From assembly GCA_937901285.1 (NCBI GenBank), contig CALCHI010000266.1, positions 1-5,349 on the forward strand: a stretch of 5,349 nt of DNA. The letters run 5' to 3'. Positions within the stretch are counted from its first letter, which is position 1; each line of letters begins with the position of its first letter. Below the pieces are notes generated by a model that saw only the letters and a program-made list of their open reading frames with translations, made no database searches and was not told the DNA's origin. This DNA comes from UBA8437 sp003445035. GTDB taxonomy: Bacteria; Planctomycetota; Planctomycetia; Planctomycetales; Planctomycetaceae. Of the stretch, positions 1 to 5,349 are shown in pieces. The position numbers were made by a program, and so were the translations under genes.

Positions 1-1
1 A

Positions 2-487
2 GGCGTCCGCTTCATCCAGCTCTTCAACGGCAGCTACCAGACCGGTGGCGAAGGGACCAGCAACTGGGACGGCCACAAGAAACTCAAGGTGCAGTACGAC
101 GTCCACGGCCCGATTCTCGATCAGCCCGCCGCCGGGCTGCTGGCCGATCTCAAGCAACGCGGGCTGCTCGAGGAGACCCTGGTCGTCTTCTGCAGCGAAT
201 TCGGTCGCATGCCCACGTTCCAGAAGGGGGCCAGTGGGCGAGACCACAATCCCGACGGATTCACCGTCTGGATGGCCGGGGCAGGTGTCAAAGCTCCATT
301 TTCCTACGGTGCCACCGACCCGTTCGGACACCGAGCGGTCGAACACCCCGCCAGTGTTCATGATGTCCATGCCACCATCCTGCACCTGGCTGGACTCGAG
401 CACCGCCGTCTCAGCATCTACCACAACGGAATCCAGAGACGGTTGACCGACGTCCACGGCGACGTGATCACCGACGTGCTCGCCTAG
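2..487 (+). CDS. DUF1501 family protein, C-terminal part (start lies left of the window)
   Basis: The frame is open from base 2 to a TAG at 485-487 and gives 161 residues; the true start is outside the window. The visible part matches the C-terminal third of DUF1501, a planctomycete-rich family with an alkaline-phosphatase/sulfatase-like fold. Key motifs are EFGRMP (visible residues 66-71) and GRDHNPDGF (residues 79-87), followed by the TVWMAGAGVK strand. In this superfamily such Asp/His residues usually bind metal, but I infer that here. The tail, with RLTDVHGDVI near the end, resembles the DUF1501 subtype with N-D-G after GRDH, not the GRDHW subtype encoded at 1178-2503. The usual full length is about 420-490 residues, so roughly two thirds is missing. 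A DUF1549/DUF1553 partner may lie upstream. Family assignment is firm; substrate and activity are unknown. Confidence 0.9.
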   Translation, partial: GVRFIQLFNGSYQTGGEGTSNWDGHKKLKVQYDVHGPILDQPAAGLLADLKQRGLLEETLVVFCSEFGRMPTFQKGASGRDHNPDGFTVWMAGAGVKAPFSYGATDPFGHRAVEHPASVHDVHATILHLAGLEHRRLSIYHNGIQRRLTDVHGDVITDVLA

Positions 488-494
488 TCTACCG

Positions 495-511
495 GGATCA
501 CCAGGATCACC
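495..511. repeat. Short tandem repeat, two copies of GGATCACC(A)
   Basis: GGATCACCA at 495-503 is followed directly by GGATCACC at 504-511, eight bases after the DUF1501 stop codon. With two short copies it could be chance or a small regulatory or slippage site. No function can be assigned. Confidence 0.35.
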
Positions 512-593
512 GGAATTGCCATCGGATGGCCGAAGTCCCAGGTTCTCGGGATTGCGGACAAAATCAACAAATCCCCGAAGCGGTCGTGGCGAA

Positions 594-621
594 ACCGGAT
601 CCGTTCGGGATAAGATCCGGT
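594..621. repeat. Inverted repeat (8-bp stem, 12-nt loop)
   Basis: ACCGGATC at 594-601 is the exact reverse complement of GATCCGGT at 614-621, with a 12-base loop. No T-rich run follows on either strand, so it is not a typical intrinsic terminator. It could be an operator dyad, a leader hairpin of the cold-shock gene, or a weak Rho-independent-like structure after the DUF1501 gene. The pairing is seen; the role is unknown. Confidence 0.4.
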
Positions 622-696
622 GTCATGAACAGGGGTGGCCATCGCTCCCCCGGCTTTTGGTTGAATTTCCTGCCAGTGGGCATGAAACGATGGGTC

Positions 697-715
697 GGTA
701 CCAGATTCTGGTGCC
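697..715 (+). promoter_or_regulatory. Possible leader hairpin upstream of the cold-shock gene
   Basis: GGTACCAG at 697-704 can pair with CTGGTGCC at 708-715 around an ATT loop. As RNA this gives seven Watson-Crick pairs and one U-G wobble. The wobble makes the fold slightly better on the plus-strand transcript than on the complementary one. It lies about 85 bases before the cold-shock start codon. A regulatory role is inference only. Confidence 0.3.
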
Positions 716-787
716 CGTCCGGTCCGGATTTTCCCCCTGGCTCTCCGTTTCTTGTCGGTCACCAATAAAGTCGTTTTCGGGCACCGT

Positions 788-793
788 AAGGAG
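788..793 (+). promoter_or_regulatory. Shine-Dalgarno site of the cold-shock gene
   Basis: AAGGAG at 788-793 is followed by a 7-base spacer and ATG at 801. It decides the start: the frame is open back to about 516, but only this ATG has a strong ribosome binding site, and translation from it begins exactly at the cold-shock domain. Confidence 0.8.
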
Positions 794-800
794 TTCTCTG

Positions 801-1007
801 ATGGCGCGGGGACAAATCAAGACTCTGACAGATCGTGGTTTCGGGTTCATTTCCAGCGATGGAGCGGATGTGTTTTTTCACATGTCCACGCTGGAAGGCG
901 AAGGTCAGTTCGACATGTTGCAAGAAGGGCAGGCGGTCGAATACGAATCCGAACCCGGTGAACGCGGCCCGCGGGCAACGATGGTCCGGATCGTCACGGA
1001 CGAATAA
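801..1007 (+). CDS. Cold-shock-domain nucleic-acid-binding protein (68 aa)
   Basis: This small, single-domain CspA-like OB-fold protein should bind single-stranded RNA or DNA in the cytoplasm, as a chaperone of RNA structure or a regulator. The RNP1 motif is RGFGFI (residues 12-17) and the RNP2 motif is DVFFH (residues 23-27). The C-terminal strands include LQEGQAVEYE (40-49) and GERGPRATMVRIV (53-65), matching the family's usual EGQ-V and GP-A-V pattern. The length of 68 residues is normal. In place of the classic GxVKWFN start it has GQIKTLTD (4-11), so the first-strand Trp and Phe that often stack on bases are missing; I recall similar K-x-L variants in planctomycetes. The gene stands alone between an upstream DUF1501 gene on its own strand and a convergent operon. 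Family is firm; an actual cold-induced role is not shown by sequence. Confidence 0.93.
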   Translation: MARGQIKTLTDRGFGFISSDGADVFFHMSTLEGEGQFDMLQEGQAVEYESEPGERGPRATMVRIVTDE

Positions 1008-1031
1008 ACACCCGGGACCACATCCCGGGTG
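1003..1031 (-). terminator. Probable intrinsic terminator of the leftward DUF1549-DUF1501 operon
   Basis: CACCCGGGA at 1009-1017 is perfectly complementary to TCCCGGGTG at 1023-1031, giving a 9-bp GC-rich stem with a 5-base loop. Read on the minus strand, the stem is followed by TTTATT (1008-1003), the U-rich tail expected of a Rho-independent terminator. On the plus strand it is followed by ACCCGACGG, with no U run, although it sits two bases after the cold-shock stop codon and could still stop or protect the plus transcript. The tail overlaps the TAA of the cold-shock gene. It lies about 147 bases beyond the minus-strand DUF1501 stop codon. Confidence 0.7.
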
Positions 1032-1177
1032 ACCCGACGGCCTCCGGAAGTCCGGGCCGACGCGCGGGCCAATCGGATTGGCACGAAACCGCACGTGCCT
1101 GGTTCACGCCGCGCCGTGCGGCTCTCACCGGATCGGGATGCGTTCGGCCCAGCCCACGGCGATTCTGCCGGGTCCGG

Positions 1178-2503
1178 CTACGTCAACTCGTGGATCGGCC
1201 GTCCACCGCCGACGATGCTCACCGGCCGACCGCTGGCATCCTCGTTGTGGGTTCCCAGCGAGATGCCCATCGCGTGGTAGATCGTGGCCAGCACATCCAG
1301 TGGCGTGCTTGGCCGTTCCTGGACACCGCCACCGTGACGTTCGCTGGCTCCAACGACTCGCCCCCCAACGATCCCGCCGCCGGCCAGCATCACCGTGAAG
1401 CAGTTCGACCAGTGGTCGCGGCCGGCGTGACCGTTGATCAACGGCGTCCGGCCAAACTCGCCGGCACAGTAGACCAGGGTGTTTTCGAGCATCCCCCGCT
1501 GGTCGAGATCCTCCAGCAGCGTGGCCATGGCAGCATCCAGCGGAGGCAGGTGCTGTTCGAGGTTCTGGTGGACTTCGTTGTGATGGTCCCAGTACCCGGT
1601 GTTGACCGTGACCACCCTCGCGCCGGCCTCGACCAACCGTCGGGCCAGCAGGGCGCTCTGCCCGTACTGGTGACGACCGTATCGTTCCCGCAGGGCAGCG
1701 GGTTCGGAGTCGATTTCGAACGCCTTGCGGACCTCCTCACCGGTGACCATCTCGAGTGCCTTGGCCTTGAAGGCGTCCAGGCCGTCCATCACTCCTGTGC
1801 GGTCGATGTCGCGGCGAAGGGAATCGAAGCGGACCAGCAAATCGCGGCGTTTGCGCACATTGCTGAGGTCCAGCCCGCCCGGCAACGCCAGGTTGGGGAC
1901 CTTGAAGTCCTTGCTGTTCGGATCGGCTCCGACCTCGAACGGATCGTAGGACGCCCCCAGGTAAACCGACTTCTGGTACCCGAACGCCTCGGCCTTGGGG
2001 ACCGCGATGTAGGCGGGCATGTGGGGCGAGCGTGAACCGAGGGCCTTGTTGATGACCGAACCGAACGAGGGATGCTGCGCGGCGATCCGGGCCAGCGTCG
2101 GTCCGAAATATCCCGTCTGCATCCAGTGCGCCGACGGAGCGTGGATACCGTTCTCGTGGTACACGCTGCGGACCTGGGCGATCTTGTCCATCACCTTGGC
2201 TTGCCTGGCAAATCGCTCGCCGACGATCGTTCCGGGCACGTTGGTCTTGATCGGGCGGTACGGACCACGGTACTCGGCCGGAGAATCCGGCTTCATGTCG
2301 TAGGTGTCCTGCTGGCTCATGCCGCCATGAGTCCAGAAGACGATCAGCGACCGTCCCTTGTCGCGGGTCGCGTCGGCGGCGACCGCTTCCCGCTCCAGAA
2401 GACTCGAAAGCCCCAGCCCCAGCAGTGGGGCCCCGACTTGCAGGAAGTTGCGTCGGGAAATGCCGTCACAGTTTCGGTAGGTGCGTCCGGGCACGGTCAA
2501 CAT
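1178..2503 (-). CDS. DUF1501 family protein with twin-arginine signal (441 aa)
   Basis: This is a complete DUF1501 protein, a planctomycete-rich family with an alkaline-phosphatase/sulfatase-like fold. The N-terminus carries a Tat signal: SRRNFLQ at residues 16-22, a hydrophobic stretch at about 23-35, and likely cleavage after AVAA (40-43), so export of the folded protein is expected. The domain follows, with FWTHGGMSQQDTYDMKP (56-72), the YHENGIHAPSAHW region (115-127), WDHH (305-308), EFGRTP (349-354) and GRDHW (361-365). The clustered Asp/His residues could bind metal; that is inference. The start at 2503 is chosen because AGGAG lies 7 bases upstream and the Tat signal begins soon after. 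A longer frame to 2626 overlaps the upstream gene and adds 41 implausible residues. It lies 80 bases after the DUF1549/DUF1553 gene, the usual planctomycete pairing. Length fits the family; enzymatic activity is unproven. Confidence 0.93.
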   Translation of the reverse strand: MLTVPGRTYRNCDGISRRNFLQVGAPLLGLGLSSLLEREAVAADATRDKGRSLIVFWTHGGMSQQDTYDMKPDSPAEYRGPYRPIKTNVPGTIVGERFARQAKVMDKIAQVRSVYHENGIHAPSAHWMQTGYFGPTLARIAAQHPSFGSVINKALGSRSPHMPAYIAVPKAEAFGYQKSVYLGASYDPFEVGADPNSKDFKVPNLALPGGLDLSNVRKRRDLLVRFDSLRRDIDRTGVMDGLDAFKAKALEMVTGEEVRKAFEIDSEPAALRERYGRHQYGQSALLARRLVEAGARVVTVNTGYWDHHNEVHQNLEQHLPPLDAAMATLLEDLDQRGMLENTLVYCAGEFGRTPLINGHAGRDHWSNCFTVMLAGGGIVGGRVVGASERHGGGVQERPSTPLDVLATIYHAMGISLGTHNEDASGRPVSIVGGGRPIHELT

Positions 2504-2510
2504 CGTTGGA

Positions 2511-2515
2511 CTCCT
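2511..2515 (-). promoter_or_regulatory. Shine-Dalgarno site deciding the DUF1501 start
   Basis: The minus strand reads AGGAG here, 7 bases before the ATG at 2503. This fixes the start and rules out the longer upstream frame. Confidence 0.75.
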
Positions 2516-2583
2516 GCAACCCCCACCCGCGGCGACGGGCGGCGATGGTCTGCTTCTATTCCTAGTGTTCGAAACGAACGGGG

Positions 2584-4863
2584 CTAGTGGATGAACAAAA
2601 ACTCGTTGGTCGCCAGCAATGCCCACATCAGCGACTGGTAGGCCGCCTTGCGATCCGACTCCGACTCCAGGTACTCCAGCGCGGTGCGGGATTCCTCGTC
2701 ACGAGGCCGGCGAGAAAAGATACGGACAAACAGTTCCTGCACGTTCTCGGAATGCGTTTTCTTGTTGGCAGCCAGGCGGGTGACAAAACCACTCTTGTCG
2801 GCCAACTTCCTCTGGATCTCACTGGAACTGACCAGTTCCAGGGCCTGGGCCAGCGCCGGGTCATCGGTACGCTCGCATTCGCAGGCACTTCTCCGGTCGG
2901 GACGCCCGAACACGTCCAGGAAATGCACCGAGACGTTCTCGTCGGGCAACTCGATGGCGCGGGTCCCAGACGGGAACTTGCCACCGCGGTCGCCGGGGAA
3001 GACGGTCGGCACGTCCAGCACCTGGCTGAAGGCGTCCAGCAACACCTCGGCCTTCAGCCGCCTGGGATAGAACCGGGCGTAAGACTGGGTATCGAGACGG
3101 TTGGAGTCGTTCGGTTGGCTGCTGGTCCGATAGGCCCGGCTGCCGGCGATGCGGCCGACCAGGTGCTTCAGGTCGAACCCACTGGCGATGAAGTCGCGGG
3201 TCAGCCATTCCAGCAATTCGGGATTCGACGGCGGATTGCTGCTTCGCGAGTCATCGATCGGATGCACCAGGCCCCGACCCAGGAAATGGCCCCACATGCG
3301 ATTGACCATCGTTCGGGCAAAAAACGGATTGTCACGACGGGCCAGCCAGCGGGCAAACCGCTGCCGGGGATCGTCGAAAGGTGACAAGGACAGGTCCGGA
3401 CCGCCCAGTGGCCTCGGAGGAATCACTCGACCAGTACGAGGATGACGCACCTGGCCGGAGGACCGGACGTAAATTCGTTCGTTGGTCGGCACCTCCGCGT
3501 CGGCAAACCCACCACGACGCCCCACCCGGGCAAACACCGCCGCCAACCCGTAGTAGTCGGCCTGGCTCCAGGGTTCAAACGGGTGGTGATGGCACTGGGC
3601 ACACTGGATCCGCACTCCCAGGAACGCCTGCGCCACGCTTTCGACGTAATCGACCGAGGTCCGCACCTGCCGGTACCAGACCGTCGGTGGATTCTCGCGC
3701 TGGCTGCCGGTGGCCGTGAGAATCTCGGCCACGAACTGATCGTAGGGCTTGTTGGTCGCCAGGGAGTCACGGATCCATCCGGCGAACAAGGCCGTCCCCG
3801 GCCGCTGCTTGCTGGTCGAATACCCCTTGCCACGGTTCCTGAGAATGTCGGCCCACTTCATCGCGAAGTACGCCGCGTATTCAGGCCGGTCCAACAGCCG
3901 GTTGATCAGCCGTGTTCGTCGGCCCGGACGACGATCGGCTTCGAAGGCTCGCACCTCCGCAACCGTCGGCAATGTCCCGCAGATGTCCAGCGACAGCCGC
4001 CGGATCAATGTTGCGTCATCGACCTCTCCGGACGGCCGGATCCCCAGCCGCGCCCAGCCCTCGACCAGGAAACGGTCGACCGGCGAAGCGTCTTTCGGCA
4101 GGGCCACCGGCTCGGTCGCCTTGCCGAAGGGCACCGTGCCCTGGTAGACGGCCATCTTCCCACCGTAGCGGGCCAGCACCGCGAACAGCCCACCACGCTC
4201 GCCGGTTGTCACCGAGCCGGACCCGCCAACTCCGCCGATTTCCGGCTCGTTGGACAGGTACAACGCCTGGTGAGTCACGTCGCGGTGGGTGCCGTTGGAG
4301 AATCTCGCCGAGAGCTTCAGCTGTTCAGTCGAGTTGACCGGCAACACGCCCCGGGTCGGAGTCATCGTCAGTTCAACCAGCACCGGATCGTCGTCCCGTG
4401 GCGGAGCGGCCCCCTGCCGGATCCAGTCGGCCAGGACCCGGTAGTCGGGAGAACCGATTCCCAGGCGGCGGCCCCCACCGTGAGGCACTCGCCCGATGGC
4501 CTTCTGCAGCAGCAGGCTGCTGTCGGGATCACCGGCAAAAACGCGGCGACCACGTGCCTCCTTGACCAGCGACTCGTGATCGAACGCCGGAACGAACCCC
4601 AGCAAAGACAGCTTGAACCCGTTCTGGCCAGTCGACTTGCCGTGACAACCGCCGCTGTTGCAACCCAGCTTGGTCAGGATCGGCACCACGTCGGCGGCGA
4701 ATGCGATTCGAGCGGGGGCATCGCCGGCACGAACCTCCGACGAACCGAACAGCACCACGGCCAACACCGTGACGACCGTCGTAGCCGAAACCACGCGAAC
4801 GACGGCCCCGTACGACTCGCGTCGTGGCTTTGCGGAGCCATATTGTCTGCAGTTGACGTCCAT
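2584..4863 (-). CDS. Secreted PSCyt1-like / Ig-like / DUF1549 / DUF1553 protein (759 aa), putative c-type cytochrome
   Basis: A large exported protein of a family typical of planctomycetes. An N-terminal signal is visible: basic residues (K12, R14, R15, R23), a hydrophobic run at about 25-40 and likely cleavage after VRA (44-46). Residues about 50-155 form a cytochrome-like domain with C68-x4-C73-H74 followed by GKSTGQNGFKLSLLGF (75-90). Residues about 162-246 look like a bacterial Ig-like (Big_2) segment. DUF1549 (PSCyt2) spans about 260-450 and contains CAQCH (421-425), a standard CxxCH haem motif, then HHPFEPWSQADYYGL. DUF1553 (PSD1) spans about 495-755, with NRMWGHFLGRGLVHPIDD (521-538) and CECER (661-665). 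Both CxnCH motifs suggest covalent haem and a redox or electron-transfer role outside the cytoplasm, but the reaction is unknown. No good ribosome binding site precedes the ATG, yet it is the first ATG, GTG or TTG in the frame and supplies the signal peptide. The DUF1501 gene follows 80 bases later. Confidence 0.93.
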   Translation of the reverse strand: MDVNCRQYGSAKPRRESYGAVVRVVSATTVVTVLAVVLFGSSEVRAGDAPARIAFAADVVPILTKLGCNSGGCHGKSTGQNGFKLSLLGFVPAFDHESLVKEARGRRVFAGDPDSSLLLQKAIGRVPHGGGRRLGIGSPDYRVLADWIRQGAAPPRDDDPVLVELTMTPTRGVLPVNSTEQLKLSARFSNGTHRDVTHQALYLSNEPEIGGVGGSGSVTTGERGGLFAVLARYGGKMAVYQGTVPFGKATEPVALPKDASPVDRFLVEGWARLGIRPSGEVDDATLIRRLSLDICGTLPTVAEVRAFEADRRPGRRTRLINRLLDRPEYAAYFAMKWADILRNRGKGYSTSKQRPGTALFAGWIRDSLATNKPYDQFVAEILTATGSQRENPPTVWYRQVRTSVDYVESVAQAFLGVRIQCAQCHHHPFEPWSQADYYGLAAVFARVGRRGGFADAEVPTNERIYVRSSGQVRHPRTGRVIPPRPLGGPDLSLSPFDDPRQRFARWLARRDNPFFARTMVNRMWGHFLGRGLVHPIDDSRSSNPPSNPELLEWLTRDFIASGFDLKHLVGRIAGSRAYRTSSQPNDSNRLDTQSYARFYPRRLKAEVLLDAFSQVLDVPTVFPGDRGGKFPSGTRAIELPDENVSVHFLDVFGRPDRRSACECERTDDPALAQALELVSSSEIQRKLADKSGFVTRLAANKKTHSENVQELFVRIFSRRPRDEESRTALEYLESESDRKAAYQSLMWALLATNEFLFIH

Positions 4864-4929
4864 CCCATCAGCATACGCGAATGGGAAGGCCGACCCCAGT
4901 CCAAAGCTCGAGCCAGGACCCCTGGCCGA

Positions 4930-5349
4930 TTATCGGCTGCGGGCCAGGATCGACGTGGCGGTGACGGGTCCCGATTCGGTGGGTGAGTGCTTCACCACGA
5001 TCCGATCCCCGGGTTGCAGATCCGACAATCGGGCCGCCTGGCGGTTGCGTTCGATCCGGGTCTTGTCGTCGATCCGAACCGATTGCGTCCCACCTCCCCT
5101 TTTCTCGACCGTCAACTGGCCCCGCTTGGCATCGATACTGGCCACTCGTCCAAAGGCTGCCGTCGCCGGCCCCTGCGGCGATTCGGGCCGACCGCCAAAT
5201 CCGCGCGGGCGTCCCCTGAAATCTCCGGGACGTCCCCCGAACCCGCCGGGACGACCGCGGAAACCACCGGGACGACCACCAAAACCGCCCGGCCGACCAC
5301 CAAAATCGGGACGTCTGCCGAACCCGGGACGACCGGCCAGATCACCTCG
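4930..5349 (-). CDS. R-P-x-x-F-x-G repeat protein with DUF5666-like C-terminal domain (N-terminus beyond the right edge)
   Basis: The frame is open from the right edge to TAA at 4930-4932, giving the last 139 residues. Visible residues 7-53 are seven tandem units of the form R-P-x-(x)-F-x-G, such as RPGGFGG and RPGDFRG: two of six residues, then five of seven. A short Pro/Ala linker follows. Residues about 65-136 (FGRVASIDAKRGQLTVEK, then a D-D-K-T-R-I turn, LQPGDRIVV and a final VTATSILA strand) have the alternating beta pattern of DUF5666, a small barrel-like domain of unknown function in secreted or envelope proteins. That match is by pattern only. The basic, Gly/Arg/Phe-rich part resembles RGG-type low-complexity regions, so RNA, polyanion or surface binding are all possible. 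Its stop lies 66 bases before the DUF1549 gene, in the same frame, suggesting co-transcription. A GTG at 5145 is internal, not a likely start. Confidence 0.75.
   Translation of the reverse strand, partial: RGDLAGRPGFGRRPDFGGRPGGFGGRPGGFRGRPGGFGGRPGDFRGRPRGFGGRPESPQGPATAAFGRVASIDAKRGQLTVEKRGGGTQSVRIDDKTRIERNRQAARLSDLQPGDRIVVKHSPTESGPVTATSILARSR
5191..5331 (-). repeat. Coding tandem repeat, 18-21-base units encoding R-P-x-(x)-F-x-G
   Basis: Seven contiguous units fill 141 bases: two of 18 bases nearest the edge, then five of 21 bases, with a partial eighth (RPE) after them. Arg, Pro, Phe and the spacing are kept, while the third codon bases differ between units (CGT, CGG and CGC for Arg; TTC and TTT for Phe). 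The array therefore looks maintained at protein level and not freshly duplicated. Confidence 0.85.

Larger units (their letters stand above)
488..800. other. Intergenic region / probable 5' leader of the cold-shock gene
   Basis: This is a 313-base stretch between two plus-strand genes with no convincing gene; the frames open across it have no ribosome binding site or recognisable protein. It holds a tandem 9-mer just after the upstream stop codon, an inverted repeat at 594-621, a second hairpin at 697-715 and the Shine-Dalgarno site at 788-793. I could not find a confident -35/-10 pair. TAAGAT at 611-616 is -10-like but lacks a good -35 at the right distance. A long structured leader would suit a cold-shock gene by analogy with enterobacterial cspA, but this is inference. 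Confidence 0.5.

Noticed and set aside
45..446. 133-codon plus-strand frame overlapping the first DUF1501 fragment
   Set aside because: It is a Ser/Pro/Thr-rich shadow frame of the DUF1501 coding sequence.
516..800. N-terminal extension of the cold-shock protein (frame open from 516)
   Set aside because: The extra residues look like translated intergenic sequence, and the Shine-Dalgarno site and domain boundary both point to 801.
1089..1121. Inverted repeat CCGCACG / CGTGCGG with a 19-base loop
   Set aside because: The stem is short, the loop is long and no U run follows on either strand. In GC-rich DNA this is easily chance; the hairpin at 1003-1031 is a far better terminator.
1190..2035. 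281-codon open frame on the plus strand opposite the DUF1501 gene
   Set aside because: It is a shadow of the DUF1501 coding frame, with no domain or start signal of its own.
2504..2626. Longer N-terminus of the DUF1501 protein starting at 2626
   Set aside because: It would overlap the end of the DUF1549 gene and put 41 odd residues before a Tat signal. The ATG at 2503 has a good Shine-Dalgarno site and leads straight into the Tat signal.
3442..4986. 514-codon open frame on the plus strand opposite the DUF1549/DUF1553 gene
   Set aside because: The product is rich in Arg, Pro and Gln with no recognisable domain or ribosome binding site, and the opposite strand encodes a clear family protein. 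Long antisense frames are expected in GC-rich genes.
5112..5345. 77-codon hydrophobic frame on the minus strand at the right edge
   Set aside because: Its Val/Pro-rich pattern is the repeat DNA read in another frame. The R-P-x-x-F-x-G frame continues into a plausible folded domain and is open to the edge.

Overview
The window looks like a planctomycete chromosome fragment (Planctomycetota), GC-rich and densely coded. The main evidence is protein content. There are two DUF1501 proteins (alkaline-phosphatase/sulfatase-like fold) and one large secreted protein joining a planctomycete cytochrome-type domain (PSCyt1-like), a bacterial Ig-like segment, DUF1549 (PSCyt2) and DUF1553 (PSD1). Paired DUF1549/DUF1553 and DUF1501 genes are a hallmark of this phylum. 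No phage, transposon, CRISPR, tRNA or rRNA signal was seen.

Layout, left to right. (1) Positions 2-487, plus strand: the C-terminal 161 residues of a DUF1501 protein that begins before the window. (2) Positions 488-800: a 313-base gap with a tandem 9-mer and two hairpin-capable inverted repeats, forming the upstream region of the next gene. (3) Positions 801-1007, plus strand: a 68-residue cold-shock-domain protein with a clear Shine-Dalgarno site. (4) Positions 1003-1031: a strong hairpin whose U-rich tail lies on the minus-strand side, so it best fits a terminator for the leftward operon. (5) Positions 1178-2503, minus strand: a complete Tat-exported DUF1501 protein. (6) Positions 2584-4863, minus strand: the complete PSCyt1/Ig-like/DUF1549/DUF1553 protein. 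(7) Positions 4930 to the right edge, minus strand: the C-terminal 139 residues of a protein with seven R-P-x-(x)-F-x-G repeats followed by a DUF5666-like beta domain.

The three minus-strand genes are separated by only 66 and 80 bases and probably form one transcription unit, read right to left and ending at the hairpin beside the cold-shock gene. The DUF1549/DUF1553 protein has a signal peptide and two CxnCH motifs, and the DUF1501 protein has a twin-arginine signal. Both should therefore act outside the cytoplasm, the first probably as a haem protein. Their biochemical role is not established. The most unusual item is the repeat protein at the right edge. The rest is typical planctomycete content, and I do not see a clearly new multi-gene system.
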